Notes: generated by a model from the sequence alone, not told the origin. Shown: positions 33,431 to 41,666, counted from the stretch's first letter. The stretch: 64,000 nt of DNA from Burkholderiaceae bacterium (GCA_031291325.1 JARLJG010000028.1:62001-126000); one strand, 5' to 3'. Made by a program: numbers and translations.

Positions 33431-34834
33431 ATGGCATTTGTTGAAAAGAAACTACCTGCCGATGCGCCGATCGCCGCCAAGGCGCTCAATTGGGTCGACG
33501 CCCGTTTCCCGCTGACCAAGCTGTGGAACGATCAATGGGGCTTGTACTACGCGCCGAAAAATTTCAATTTCTGGTACATCTTCGGCTCGCTGGCGATGCT
33601 GGTTTTGGTGATCCAGATCGTCACCGGCATTTTCCTGGTCATGCACTACAAGCCGGATGCGGCGCTGGCATTCGCTTCGGTCGAATACATCATGCGCGAC
33701 GTGCCCTGGGGCTGGCTGGTGCGTTACATGCACTCCACCGGCGCTTCTGCCTTCTTCATCATCGTCTACCTGCACATGACGCGCGGCCTCATGTACGGCT
33801 CGTATCGCAAGCCGCGCGAATTGATCTGGCTGTTCGGCATGGGCATCTTCCTGTGCCTGATGGGCGAGGCATTCTTCGGCTACCTGCTGCCGTGGGGACA
33901 ATTGTCGTACTGGGGCGCGCAGGTGATCGTCAACATGTTTGGCGCCATCCCCTTCATCGGCCCGGATTTGTCGCTGTGGGTGCGCGGCGATTACGTTGTT
34001 TCCGACGCCACCTTGAATCGCTTCTTCTCGTTCCACGTGATCGCCATTCCGCTGGTGTTGCTGGGTTTGGTTGCTGCCCATCTGATCGCGTTGCATGAAA
34101 TCGGTTCCAGCAATCCCGACGGCGTCGAAGTCAAGGAACACCTTGGCGAAGACGGTTATCCGCTGGACTCGATCCCGTCGCATCCTTACTACACGGTGCA
34201 CGATGTGTTCGGCGTTTCGATCTTCTTGATCGTATTTAGCGCAATCGTATTCTTCGCGCCGGAAATGGGCGGCTACTTCCTGGAAGCAAATAACTTCGTT
34301 CCCGCCAATCCGATGATGGGTCCGCCGCATGTTGCGCCAGTCTGGTACTTCACGCCGTATTACTCGATTTTGCGCGCAACCACCTCGCAATTCATGTATG
34401 CGTTGATGGCCGCCGTGGCTGCCTATGTGGTGTTGGTCTTCTTCAAGACCAAGTTGAGCAGCATCATCAAGATTGCCGTGGCGGTTGCCGGCCTGGTGAT
34501 TATCGCGGCCTTCAATATTTTCGAGGCCAAATTCTTCGGCGTCGTGTTGATGGGCGTATCGGTGATGATCCTGGCCGCGCTGCCTTGGCTGGATCAGTCG
34601 CCGGTCAAGTCGATTCGCTATCGCCCGACCTGGCACAAGCTGGTGTATCTGGTGTTCGGCATCACTTTCCTGGTGCTCGGTTACCTCGGCACGTTGCCGC
34701 CGACCGATACCGGCATCCAGATCGCCCAGGTCGGCACCTTCATTTATTTCGGCTTCTTCCTGTTGATGCCGTGGTGGAGCGCAATGGGCACGTTCAAGCC
34801 CGTGCCGACGCGCGTCACGTTTCACGCCCACTAA
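33431..34834 (+). CDS. petB: Cytochrome b of the bc1 complex
   Basis: This 467-residue membrane protein holds two b haems and the quinone sites. [10 protein letters not shown] and the PEW-like region ([20 protein letters not shown]) mark the Qo site, and paired His residues lie in [20 protein letters not shown] and [10 protein letters not shown]...[22 protein letters not shown] ribosome site lies in the end of petA. The start is ATG 33431; a TTG two codons earlier is less likely. The C-terminal part has extra helices, as in proteobacterial fused-length cytochrome b. Confidence 0.96.
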   Translation: MAFVEKKLPADAPIAAKALNWVDARFPLTKLWNDQWGLYYAPKNFNFWYIFGSLAMLVLVIQIVTGIFLVMHYKPDAALAFASVEYIMRDVPWGWLVRYMHSTGASAFFIIVYLHMTRGLMYGSYRKPRELIWLFGMGIFLCLMGEAFFGYLLPWGQLSYWGAQVIVNMFGAIPFIGPDLSLWVRGDYVVSDATLNRFFSFHVIAIPLVLLGLVAAHLIALHEIGSSNPDGVEVKEHLGEDGYPLDSIPSHPYYTVHDVFGVSIFLIVFSAIVFFAPEMGGYFLEANNFVPANPMMGPPHVAPVWYFTPYYSILRATTSQFMYALMAAVAAYVVLVFFKTKLSSIIKIAVAVAGLVIIAAFNIFEAKFFGVVLMGVSVMILAALPWLDQSPVKSIRYRPTWHKLVYLVFGITFLVLGYLGTLPPTDTGIQIAQVGTFIYFGFFLLMPWWSAMGTFKPVPTRVTFHAH

Positions 34835-34854
34835 GCCGAAAAGGGATAAATAGA

Positions 34855-35595
34855 ATGAACCTGCTGAAAAAACTGATCGCGGTGCTGGCTTTTGTGCCGC
34901 TGCTTGCAATGGCTGAAGGCGAATATCCGCTTGACCACGCGCCGGATCGGACCAAGGATCTGGCGGCCCTGCAACATGGCGCCAAGTTGTTCGTCAATTA
35001 TTGCCTTAACTGCCACTCCGCCTCGTTGATGCGCTACAACCGCTTGCGCGATCTCGGTTTGACCGAAGATGAAATCAAGGCCAACCTGTTGTTTACCACG
35101 GACAAGGTGGGCGGCTTGATGACGATTGCGTTAGCGCCGAAGGATGCGAAGGAATGGTTTGGCGTGGTGCCGCCGGACTTGTCGGTGATCGCGCGCGCCA
35201 AGACGACCGAAGCCGGATCCGGTCCCGACTGGATCTACACCTACCTGCGCAGCTACTACACCGACGACAGCCGGCCGACCGGCTGGAACAATATGCTGTT
35301 CCCCAACGTCGGCATGCCGCATATTTTCTGGGAGCTGCAAGGCGAGCAGAACGCCGTATTCAAGGGTGAAGGCGCGGAGCGCAAGTTCGACCACTTCGAA
35401 CTGGTCAAACCGGGCAAGCTTACCAAGGTTGAATACGACAACGCGGTTGCCGACCTCGTCGGTTACCTCGAATGGCAGAGCGAACCGGTGCGCAATTTGC
35501 GTCATCGCCTGGGTGTCGTCGTGTTGCTGTTCCTGGCGGTTTTCGCGTTGTTCGCCTGGCGCCTGAACGCATCGTACTGGAAAGAAATCAAGTAA
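34855..35595 (+). CDS. petC: Cytochrome c1 of the bc1 complex
   Basis: This 246-residue protein has a Sec signal peptide (MNLLKKLIAVLAFVPLLAMA), the haem c motif CLNCH near residue 52, and a C-terminal membrane anchor (VVVLLFLAVFALFAW). It passes electrons from the Rieske centre to soluble cytochrome c. It follows petB by 20 bp with an AAGGGA ribosome site. A hairpin terminator follows. Confidence 0.96.
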   Translation: MNLLKKLIAVLAFVPLLAMAEGEYPLDHAPDRTKDLAALQHGAKLFVNYCLNCHSASLMRYNRLRDLGLTEDEIKANLLFTTDKVGGLMTIALAPKDAKEWFGVVPPDLSVIARAKTTEAGSGPDWIYTYLRSYYTDDSRPTGWNNMLFPNVGMPHIFWELQGEQNAVFKGEGAERKFDHFELVKPGKLTKVEYDNAVADLVGYLEWQSEPVRNLRHRLGVVVLLFLAVFALFAWRLNASYWKEIK

Positions 35596-35627
35596 TTTTT
35601 GTGTCCGCGTTTGCGGACATGTGTTTT

Positions 35628-35660
35628 GGGGTGAGCCATCGCGGTCTCACCCCTTTGTTT
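35628..35660 (+). terminator. Hairpin between petC and sspA
   Basis: GGGGTGAG (35628-35635) pairs with CTCACCCC (35646-35653), followed by TTTGTTT. A smaller hairpin TGTCCGC/GCGGACA precedes it at 35602-35619. It probably ends the pet transcript while allowing some read-through to sspA. Confidence 0.7.
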
Positions 35661-35675
35661 CTAAGGAACTACAAA

Positions 35676-36287
35676 ATGATGGTTCTCTATTCGGGCACCA
35701 CCTGCCCATTCTCCCAACGCTGCCGTCTCGTTCTGTTCGAGAAAGGCATGGACTTTGAAGTGCGCGATGTCGACTTGTTCAACAAGCCGGAAGACATCTC
35801 GACCATGAATCCCTACGGCCAGGTGCCGATCCTGGTCGAGCGCGATTTGATCTTGTACGAGTCGAACATCATCAACGAATACATCGACGAGCGCTTCCCG
35901 CATCCGCAACTGATGCCGGCCGATCCGCTGATGCGCGCGCGCGCGCGCCTGATGCTGTTCAATTTCGAAAAAGAATTGTTCGTGCACGTGCATACCCTGG
36001 AAAACGAAAAATCGAAAGTCAACGACAAGTCGCACGACAAGGCCCGCGCCGAAATCCGCGACCGCTTGACGACCTTGGCGCCGTTATTCCTGAAAAACAA
36101 ATACATGCTGGGCGACGATTTTTCGATGCTCGATGTGGCCGTTGCGCCATTGCTGTGGCGCCTCGATCATTACGGTATCGAATTGTCCAAGACAGCAGCA
36201 CCGTTGATGAAATACGCAGAACGCATTTTCTCGCGTCCCGCGTATATCGAAGCGTTGACACCTTCCGAAAAGGTAATGCGCCGCTAA
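35676..36287 (+). CDS. sspA: Stringent starvation protein A
   Basis: This 203-residue protein has a glutathione transferase-like fold that binds RNA polymerase. The N-terminus MVLYSGTTCPFSQRCRLVLFEKG and NPYGQVPILVERDLILYESNIINEYIDERFPHP are typical of SspA. It lies downstream of petABC and upstream of sspB, the conserved betaproteobacterial order. Confidence 0.95.
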   Translation: MMVLYSGTTCPFSQRCRLVLFEKGMDFEVRDVDLFNKPEDISTMNPYGQVPILVERDLILYESNIINEYIDERFPHPQLMPADPLMRARARLMLFNFEKELFVHVHTLENEKSKVNDKSHDKARAEIRDRLTTLAPLFLKNKYMLGDDFSMLDVAVAPLLWRLDHYGIELSKTAAPLMKYAERIFSRPAYIEALTPSEKVMRR

Positions 36288-36413
36288 ATTCGGCGGTCGC
36301 CAATGTGACCGACGATCGTTTGCAGTGCGCCGTTTGCCCTTAACGGCAAGCGGCCAATGCGACGACAATGGCGTTGTCGATACCTATAGCCAAGCCGGGA
36401 CTCCACTCAAATC

Positions 36414-36923
36414 ATGTCTGAAACATCTACCAAACCCTATATGTTGCGCGCCATCTACGAATGGTGCACCGACAACGGCTACACGCCGTATCTGGCCGCG
36501 AAAGTCGACGCCCAAACTCGCGTGCCGAGGGAGTTCGTGGAAAATGGCGAGATCGTGCTCAACATCAGTTTCACAGCTACCAGCGGCTTGAAAATGGACA
36601 ACGACCTGATTCATTTCAACGCGCGTTTCGGCGGGGTATCGCGGGAAATCTCGGTGCCGGTCGCCAACGTAGTCGCGATCTATGCCAGGGAAAACGGGCA
36701 GGGTATGGCATTTGAAGTGTCCACAGCATCGTTGCAGGACGCCGCCGCAGACAAGTCAGCGGCGGAAACATCGAAGCCCGGTGTCGCCGCGCCTGCTTCT
36801 TCGCCGACGCTGACCGCTGTGCCATCGGCCAGCGAGGCCGAGTCCGCCGCAAGCACGAAACCCGGCGACGACCCGGAACCACCAAAAAAAGGTGGGAAGC
36901 CTACCCTAACTCGTATTAAATGA
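36414..36923 (+). CDS. sspB: ClpXP adaptor protein SspB
   Basis: This 169-residue adaptor delivers ssrA-tagged proteins to ClpXP. The folded part (KPYMLRAIYEWCTDNGYTPYL ... GGVSREISVPVANVVAIYARENGQGM) spans about residues 7-100. A flexible Ala/Ser/Pro-rich linker leads to a basic tail (GGKPTLTRIK) that matches the ClpX-binding peptide at the end of SspB. It ends 27 bp before tRNA-Thr. Confidence 0.96.
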   Translation: MSETSTKPYMLRAIYEWCTDNGYTPYLAAKVDAQTRVPREFVENGEIVLNISFTATSGLKMDNDLIHFNARFGGVSREISVPVANVVAIYARENGQGMAFEVSTASLQDAAADKSAAETSKPGVAAPASSPTLTAVPSASEAESAASTKPGDDPEPPKKGGKPTLTRIK

Positions 36924-36950
36924 AGTAGAATAGCGGACTTTAAGATTTAC

Positions 36951-37026
36951 GCCGGCTTAGCTCATTTGGTAGAGCAGTTGACTTGTAATCATCAGGTGGC
37001 CAGTTCGATTCCGGCAGCCGGCACCA
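36951..37026 (+). tRNA. tRNA-Thr (anticodon TGT)
   Basis: This 76-nt cloverleaf includes the encoded CCA: acceptor GCCGGCT pairs with AGCCGGC, D-arm GCTC/GAGC, T-arm with TTCGATT. The anticodon loop CTTGTAA gives TGT (reads ACA/ACG threonine codons). The anticodon stem has one T-T mismatch. Its last 23 bases are supplied by the integrated island, which restores the gene. TAGAAT at 36926-36931 is a possible -10. Confidence 0.96.
37004..37020 (+). repeat. attL core (3' end of tRNA-Thr)
   Basis: TTCGATTCCGGCAGCCG lies in the T-arm and acceptor stem of the tRNA; identical to 43425-43441. Confidence 0.92.
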
Positions 37027-37061
37027 ACTAGCTGTATCAAGTAGTCCGATACAGTGCAAAG

Positions 37062-37101
37062 ACCCGCATTCCTCCCAGTGAGAATGCGGGTTTTTTGTTT
37101 T
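37062..37101 (+). terminator. Rho-independent terminator after tRNA-Thr
   Basis: ACCCGCATTC (37062-37071) pairs with GAATGCGGGT (37082-37091), followed by TTTTTGTTTTT. It lies inside the island and separates the tRNA transcript from the integrase gene. Confidence 0.88.
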
Positions 37102-37140
37102 TATGCGTCCATCCCGATGCGTTGACATCCAAAAATTATC

Positions 37141-37187
37141 GGGGCATCCTTTGGGACATGCCCCAAAACACAAAATTTGGATGCCCC
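37141..37187. promoter_or_regulatory. Integrase arm-type sites, left cluster (GGGGCAT x3)
   Basis: GGGGCAT occurs at 37141-37147 (+) and, as ATGCCCC, at 37158-37164 and 37181-37187. Matching copies lie at the other end (43353-43371). Paired clusters at both ends are what arm-binding sites of a P4-type integrase look like. The last copy is 4 bp before the integrase ATG, so binding could repress the gene. Confidence 0.55.
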
Positions 37188-37191
37188 AAAA

Positions 37192-38433
37192 ATGCCAAAA
37201 ATCGTTACCCCGCTGACCGATACCCAGATAAAAAATGCAAAGGCGAAGGAGAAAGCCTATAAGTTGGCCGATGGCGGCGGCTTGTATCTGGAAGTGATGC
37301 CGACCGGCTCCAAATTGTGGCGAATGAAGTTCAAGCAAGCCAACGGCAACGAAAGCCGACTTGCTTTCGGCAGCTATCCCGAAATTTCCCTTGTCGATGC
37401 AAGGCAAAAGCGTGCCGAAGCGCGGAAGCTCATGTCGGACGGTATCGACCCCGGACAGGCTAAACGCGACGAAAAGCAGACCAAGGCGTTTGCGGCGGCA
37501 CATACCTTTGAAGCAGTGGCGCGCCAATGGCTTGCAAAGACGGCGGCAATTCGCTCGGAAAGCACGCAGGTAAAGGTTACGGCATGGCTGGAAAACGATG
37601 TTTTTCCGGCCATCGGCTCCAAACCAATTTCAACGATTGGCCCGCGTGACGTTTTGGCGACGGTGCAAAAAATGGAAGCTCGCGGCGCTATCGATTCCGC
37701 TCATCGAGTGAAGCAATTATGCGGACAGGTGTTCAGGCACGCGGTAGCGACCGGATCAGCGGAGCGCGACGTAACCGCCGACCTGAAGGGCGCATTGTCG
37801 ACAGCGATCAAGACGAACTATGCAGCGATCACCGAACCGAAGCAGGTAGGCGCATTGATGCGCGCCATACGTGGTTATTCTGGGCATCATTGCGTTATGG
37901 CAGCGCTGAAGCTGTCGCCACTGGTGTTTGTGCGTCCGGGGGAGTTGCGGGCGGCAGAGTGGACGGAAATCGACCTAGACGCGGCAGAGTGGCGCATACC
38001 CGGCAGCAAAATGAAAATGCGGGTCGACCACCTTGTGCCGTTATCGATACAAGCGGTGGAGATTTTGCGCGCGTTGCACCCATTCACCGGACACGGCAAA
38101 TATGTGTTTCCAAGCATCCGCACCGGCGCGCAATGCATGTCCGAAAACACGATCAATGCGGCATTGCGCGGCATGGGATACCCGAAAGAAACGATGACCG
38201 CGCATGGCTTTCGCGCAATGGCCCGCACGATCTTGGATGAGGTCTTGAACGAGCGGGTAGACCTTATCGAACATCAACTCGCGCACGCCGTAAAAGACCC
38301 GAACGGACGCGCGTACAATCGCACCGCGCACTTGCCGGCACGCAGGGAAATGATGCAGCGATGGGCGGATTATCTCGATTGTCTTGCAAGCGGAAACGTG
38401 ATTAATGGGAATTTTGGTGGACAAGCGGCATGA
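37192..38433 (+). CDS. Tyrosine integrase, P4 type
   Basis: This 413-residue site-specific recombinase has an N-terminal arm-binding domain (ADGGGLYLEVMPTGSKLWRMKF), a core-binding SAM-like domain (about 105-200) and a catalytic domain with Arg248 (RPGEL), His338/Arg341 (HGFR), His365 (LAH) and Tyr375 (AYNR). All catalytic residues are present. ATG 37192 is preferred over TTG 37177; neither has a good ribosome site. The orientation, reading away from the tRNA into the island, is usual. Its last bases overlap the next gene by ATGA. Confidence 0.95.
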   Translation: MPKIVTPLTDTQIKNAKAKEKAYKLADGGGLYLEVMPTGSKLWRMKFKQANGNESRLAFGSYPEISLVDARQKRAEARKLMSDGIDPGQAKRDEKQTKAFAAAHTFEAVARQWLAKTAAIRSESTQVKVTAWLENDVFPAIGSKPISTIGPRDVLATVQKMEARGAIDSAHRVKQLCGQVFRHAVATGSAERDVTADLKGALSTAIKTNYAAITEPKQVGALMRAIRGYSGHHCVMAALKLSPLVFVRPGELRAAEWTEIDLDAAEWRIPGSKMKMRVDHLVPLSIQAVEILRALHPFTGHGKYVFPSIRTGAQCMSENTINAALRGMGYPKETMTAHGFRAMARTILDEVLNERVDLIEHQLAHAVKDPNGRAYNRTAHLPARREMMQRWADYLDCLASGNVINGNFGGQAA

Positions 38434-39071
38434 ACAAGGAACATTGGTTTTTTACATTGCCAAAACCTGAACGAGATGAGCGAATCAGGGGACTACTAAA
38501 GGGCGATAAACAGCCAAAACGGTCGCCATCAAACGAAACGCTGATCCGACGAATGACAAGTCAGGGGATACAAGTCACTCCGAAAGAGGCGGAAGAAGAC
38601 CGGAATTCGATGACAGCGGAAGACTATGACGATTGGGTCGAGCAATGTATCCATGACTTGGTCAAGGGCCGGATTCACGCCGGCCCTGACGGTCGTACTG
38701 TGGAACATCCAAGAGACCGCATATGGCGGGCGGGAGAGGAAAGTATTCGAGAGAAAAAACCAAGCGAACTCTTTATTTATTTGAAAGCGTTAATCGAACA
38801 AGGTGAGCAACTGCCGACGGTAACGCAACGTGCTATAAAAACCGCGCAACGTCGTCTCGATATCGCGAATGACTATAAAAAGTATTTGACAGGAAATCAA
38901 ACGAATCTACAGCAAGCAAAAAAAGAATTCAAAATTAAATATCAAAGGCTGGAAACGCCAATATCCAGTGACACAATCGATGACGCGCTTGAGATGCACA
39001 ATTTAAATTACAGCGCCTATAGCGCGGATTCACCCAGAAAAGGCAGACGGAAAAAACCTGTGGAAAAATAA
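38430..39071 (+). CDS. Hypothetical island protein, 213 aa
   Basis: I do not recognise this protein. It is hydrophilic, highly charged (many Lys, Arg, Glu, Asp) with no signal or membrane segment, and predicted mostly helical between residues 95 and 170. The C-terminus is basic (PRKGRRKKPVEK). It begins with ATGA overlap on the integrase stop, so it is translated with it, and could be an integration or excision accessory; that is a guess. The gene is clearly more A+T-rich than the surrounding chromosome. Confidence 0.7.
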   Translation: MNKEHWFFTLPKPERDERIRGLLKGDKQPKRSPSNETLIRRMTSQGIQVTPKEAEEDRNSMTAEDYDDWVEQCIHDLVKGRIHAGPDGRTVEHPRDRIWRAGEESIREKKPSELFIYLKALIEQGEQLPTVTQRAIKTAQRRLDIANDYKKYLTGNQTNLQQAKKEFKIKYQRLETPISSDTIDDALEMHNLNYSAYSADSPRKGRRKKPVEK

Positions 39072-39115
39072 CTCGTGCCGCAACTGGCAAGCCCATAGTT
39101 CTTATCATTGAACCC

Positions 39116-39146
39116 ATGCAGTCCATACCGGACTGCATACAGTCCA
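39116..39146. promoter_or_regulatory. Palindromic operator candidate before the alpA-like gene
   Basis: ATGCAGTCC (39116-39124) and GGACTGCAT (39130-39138) form a perfect 9-bp inverted repeat with 5-bp spacer; a third half-site ACAGTCC follows at 39140-39146, next to the AAGGAG ribosome site. This looks like a repressor or AlpA binding site controlling the downstream coupled genes. Confidence 0.55.
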
Positions 39147-39159
39147 ATAAGGAGCAGCT

Positions 39160-39360
39160 ATGCATCATACCACGCAGTTACCAGAAACCGGATACCTCAG
39201 ATTGCCCGAAGTCCTTTATTATTATCCGATATCCAAGTCAACGTGGTGGGCCGGCGTCAAGTCGGGTCGCTATCCACAAGGGCACAAGCTGTCGAAAAGA
39301 TGCACCGCATGGAAAGCCGAAGACATCCGCGCACTGCTCCAGCAAGGGGGCTTGCAATAA
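39160..39360 (+). CDS. AlpA-type phage/island regulator
   Basis: This 66-residue winged-helix/MerR-like protein has GYLRLPEVLYYYPISKSTWWAGVKSGRYPQ, matching the AlpA pattern (xxLRLpeVl...p.S.sTlyr.v..G.FP), and ends with the typical WxxxDIRALL. AlpA proteins regulate integrase or excision genes in P4-like elements and can act as directionality factors. An AAGGAG ribosome site lies 5 bp upstream. The stop overlaps the next start (TAATG). Confidence 0.85.
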   Translation: MHHTTQLPETGYLRLPEVLYYYPISKSTWWAGVKSGRYPQGHKLSKRCTAWKAEDIRALLQQGGLQ

Positions 39361-39815
39361 TGGCCGGCGCAAGAATGCGGTTGGCGGAACGCGCAAATCA
39401 AATCGCTTTGATGAATGCCAATGCTTTTACGAAAACGTCGGGTGCCTTCGACGCCCGCCAGCTTGACGAATGGCGTCAAGGCGCAAGCGTTCAAAGTCAA
39501 ACGGATTTTGTCGCCTTCACGCTTGGAACCGGCGTCGACCAATACGGACAAGACTTCTTGGCCGTCACGTCGCCGGACGGCCCGAATTTTGCAACGGTGT
39601 TCGACATCAAGACCGAATCGCGGTTGCTCAACGACGCCGAACTGGAACTGTTTGCGGAACGTGTTTCGATACAAGGTACATCTGATTTCGGTGCGTTCGG
39701 TATACTCTTCGGCGTCGACGAACATTTCGCCGACTTCCTCATTGTTCAAAACAGTGAGCGAAACGGGCCGCACTTCCTGCTTGTCGCGTCGGATGATGAG
39801 GGGGCGGCGCGATGA
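39360..39815 (+). CDS. Hypothetical island protein, 151 aa
   Basis: Not recognised. It is soluble, with no signal or membrane segment. The sequence shows an internal near-repeat: DFVAFTLGTGVDQYGQDFLAVTS and DFGAFGILFGVDEHFADFLIVQNS are about 60 residues apart, suggesting a duplicated β-rich unit. It starts one base into the alpA-like stop codon and ends overlapping the next gene by ATGA, so its expression is tied to theirs. Confidence 0.7.
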   Translation: MAGARMRLAERANQIALMNANAFTKTSGAFDARQLDEWRQGASVQSQTDFVAFTLGTGVDQYGQDFLAVTSPDGPNFATVFDIKTESRLLNDAELELFAERVSIQGTSDFGAFGILFGVDEHFADFLIVQNSERNGPHFLLVASDDEGAAR

Positions 39816-40027
39816 CCCCGGAAATCTACGAAATCCATAATCAAACGATCTATGCGCGCCTAGTGACGCGCATTTTGGGGGCGCTTGCTGAAGATCACCC
39901 CGGACGTGTTGAAATTGAACCGCTGATATTGGACGCCGACGAATCAACCGACTTTGGGGCGCTTCTAACGCGCCTAGACCGATTGATCGTGGCTCATCGT
40001 GAAAACGTGCTGTTGCTGCCGCAATGA
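39812..40027 (+). CDS. Hypothetical island protein, 71 aa
   Basis: Not recognised. It is a small acidic protein without membrane segments. It is supported as a gene by ATGA overlaps at both ends (39812-39815 and 40024-40027), which place it in a run of coupled genes. Its C-terminal half (LLTRLDRLIVAHRENVLLL) is probably an amphipathic helix. Confidence 0.62.
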   Translation: MTPEIYEIHNQTIYARLVTRILGALAEDHPGRVEIEPLILDADESTDFGALLTRLDRLIVAHRENVLLLPQ

Positions 40028-40848
40028 TCGTCACAAGCCCGGTAAGCGATTCGGTATCGGGTTTCCGGCCACTCGCTCCCATGCTGCAAGCTATCGCCCC
40101 GGCGAAGTTGGCGGCGGTCAGGGAGCGCGTGGCCGGACTTGATCGCGACCAACTCCTGAATCAATTTCGCGTTGCGTTCGATGGCAGGAAGCGCCTTGTC
40201 GCCTTTATTGTCGCCGACGAACTGACGGCAAGGGGTGTTCCTCCATGTTTCCGGCTCTCGCATTCAGCGCCAACGGATCATGACATAAATCAGAATTTCG
40301 ATCTGTTCTTATATGACGTTCGATGGATTCGATGCGAGTATTTGGATCACAAAAAGCTGGTGCGGTACGAGCGATACCGGGAACTGTTTTCGTTCAGCGA
40401 AACCAACTTCCATCGTGCGGCAGAATATGTGTTTTGGCAGGGTCATCGACCGTCTTGGAAAATTGTCGCATCGCTGGGTATGACGGATCGGCAGCAATGG
40501 GATTGCGTCCGGCTTCGCAGCGCGCCGGTAGCCAAGCGCGATGCAGTTACGAAGTCGATGCGCCGCGAGGTCTTTGAAATATTGCAAGCTGACTTGCGGC
40601 GGGTTCGACGCACCAAAACATTTACAAATGACGACGCGACCGCAACACTGCTTCGTCGCCATGATTTGTGGGTTTGTTCGCGCATGACGGCCAGCGGTGG
40701 CGCGGCGGAAGTCGCCACGCGATATTTTCAACTGACCGGAAAGGCGATAACGCGTGATATTGCGAAGCGACAGATTCAAATTGTGAATGACGTACTGAAT
40801 GCGAACCGGCTTGCAGTTGAATCACAAAAGCGAGTAAGAATCGTATGA
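40024..40848 (+). CDS. Hypothetical island protein, 274 aa; possible DNA-binding or replication protein
   Basis: I do not recognise a family. It is basic, soluble and ends with a segment (about residues 227-250, AAEVATRYFQLTGKAITRDIAK) that could form a helix-turn-helix. It is the last gene of the coupled alpA run. Iteron-like repeats begin 38 bp after its stop, the arrangement seen for initiator genes and their origins. A replication-initiator or repeat-binding role is therefore a reasonable inference, not a finding from sequence similarity. Confidence 0.7.
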   Translation: MIVTSPVSDSVSGFRPLAPMLQAIAPAKLAAVRERVAGLDRDQLLNQFRVAFDGRKRLVAFIVADELTARGVPPCFRLSHSAPTDHDINQNFDLFLYDVRWIRCEYLDHKKLVRYERYRELFSFSETNFHRAAEYVFWQGHRPSWKIVASLGMTDRQQWDCVRLRSAPVAKRDAVTKSMRREVFEILQADLRRVRRTKTFTNDDATATLLRRHDLWVCSRMTASGGAAEVATRYFQLTGKAITRDIAKRQIQIVNDVLNANRLAVESQKRVRIV

Positions 40849-40860
40849 CGTGCATCCTTT

Positions 40861-40878
40861 TCGGAGCTTTAGCTCCGA
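40861..40878. other. Short hairpin after the 274-aa gene
   Basis: TCGGAGCT-tt-AGCTCCGA, an 8-bp stem, 12 bp after the stop codon. It has no T-run and may be a weak terminator or RNA-end stabiliser. Confidence 0.5.
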
Positions 40879-40885
40879 TTGAAAG

Positions 40886-41029
40886 CAGGACAGGCCAAAA
40901 CCCTTATGCAGCAACGGTTTTGATCTGTCCGCTACAGAGCAACAACTGCCCCTTTTTCGTTAAACCACGGCGGACAGGTCAACTTACGCATGAGCGGACA
41001 GCTCACACGTGAAATATCGGACAGGTCAA
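40886..41029. repeat. Iteron-like repeat cluster (five copies, consensus CGGACAGGTCA)
   Basis: Copies: CAGGACAGGCCA 40886-40897 (+), GCGGACAGATCA 40921-40932 (-), CGGACAGGTCAA 40971-40982 (+), GCGGACAGCTCA 40994-41005 (+), CGGACAGGTCAA 41018-41029 (+). Spacing between the last three is 23-24 bp, about two helical turns. Two further copies lie at 41667-41727. They resemble iterons of a replication origin or operator sites of an island regulator. The 400-bp region 40849-41247 holds no convincing gene. Confidence 0.7.
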
Positions 41030-41112
41030 CCACGGAAATATTCGCGCAATGCGTGTCTGCGTTTCGCCTGCGCAGTCAAAGGGCAACCCGTTGATTGTAA
41101 ACAATATCATTC

Positions 41113-41179
41113 GCGGAAACGCTCATGCAACGCGCATCTAGCGCTCATGGGTTTCTCGATTGTCATGAGCGTTTTCCGC
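41113..41179. repeat. Long inverted repeat in the island non-coding region
   Basis: GCGGAAACGCTCATG (41113-41127) and CATGAGCGTTTTCCGC (41164-41179) are complementary apart from one bulged A, spaced by 36 bp that contain a further GCGCTCATG. It could form a long stem-loop near the iteron cluster, for example an origin structure or a small RNA. Confidence 0.55.
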
Positions 41180-41202
41180 CTTTTCAAGCAACACAAACCC
41201 TA

Positions 41203-41226
41203 GCGGCGCAGGGTTTCATGCGCCGC
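41203..41226. other. Hairpin upstream of the 61-codon gene
   Basis: GCGGCGCA-gggtttca-TGCGCCGC, a perfect 8-bp GC-rich stem, ending just before the AAAGGAAAAAAGC ribosome site of the next gene. Confidence 0.55.
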
Positions 41227-41247
41227 ACAAGCTAAAGGAAAAAAGCA

Positions 41248-41433
41248 ATGCAACTGATTACACTGGAACAAGCCGCAACATTTTTCGGTCACGTCACCAT
41301 CGAACAGACCATCGACACCGGGGCAACGATCACACACATTTGCAACGCCGGCACGGCAAACAAGCCATGCCGGTATGTGTTCATCAACGAGACGACCGGC
41401 GAATCGTCGGTAAGTCCCGACTTCTTCAAATAA
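41248..41433 (+). CDS. Hypothetical island protein, 61 aa
   Basis: A small unrecognised protein (starts MQLITLEQAATFFGHV, ends SSVSPDFFK). It has two cysteines (CNAG, KPCRY) and no membrane segment. A good AAAGGA ribosome site supports it as a real gene. Hairpins lie just before the ribosome site and just after the stop codon, isolating it as its own unit. It may be an accessory or toxin/anti-phage peptide, but nothing in the sequence proves this. Confidence 0.65.
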   Translation: MQLITLEQAATFFGHVTIEQTIDTGATITHICNAGTANKPCRYVFINETTGESSVSPDFFK

Positions 41434-41434
41434 G

Positions 41435-41474
41435 CAAGACAGCGAGGAAAGAAGGTGCTTTCCTCGCTGTCTTG
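41435..41474 (+). terminator. 17-bp perfect hairpin after the 61-codon gene
   Basis: CAAGACAGCGAGGAAAG (41435-41451), loop AAGGTG, CTTTCCTCGCTGTCTTG (41458-41474); it starts 1 bp after the stop. There is no T-run, so it may stabilise or block transcripts rather than be a classic terminator. It separates this gene from the convergent TIR gene. Confidence 0.65.
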
Positions 41475-41666
41475 TGTTGATATGTCACAGCCGACCTACT
41501 CCGGCGACCGGACGCCGAAAAGTGAAAGTCCTAGAAAAAACGCGTCGCGCAGGTGGGGATGCGTTCATCAATTTGGAAGATTTTTGGTGAAATCTTATAC
41601 ATTATTTCCAATGTTGCAAATTGATTAATAGGGCGTGTATCAAAAAACTATGCGCAGTAATAGTCT

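Noticed and set aside
39108-39359. N-terminal extension of the 151-aa island protein
   Set aside because: It runs out of frame across the alpA-like gene; the TAATG junction at 39358-39362 gives a natural start.
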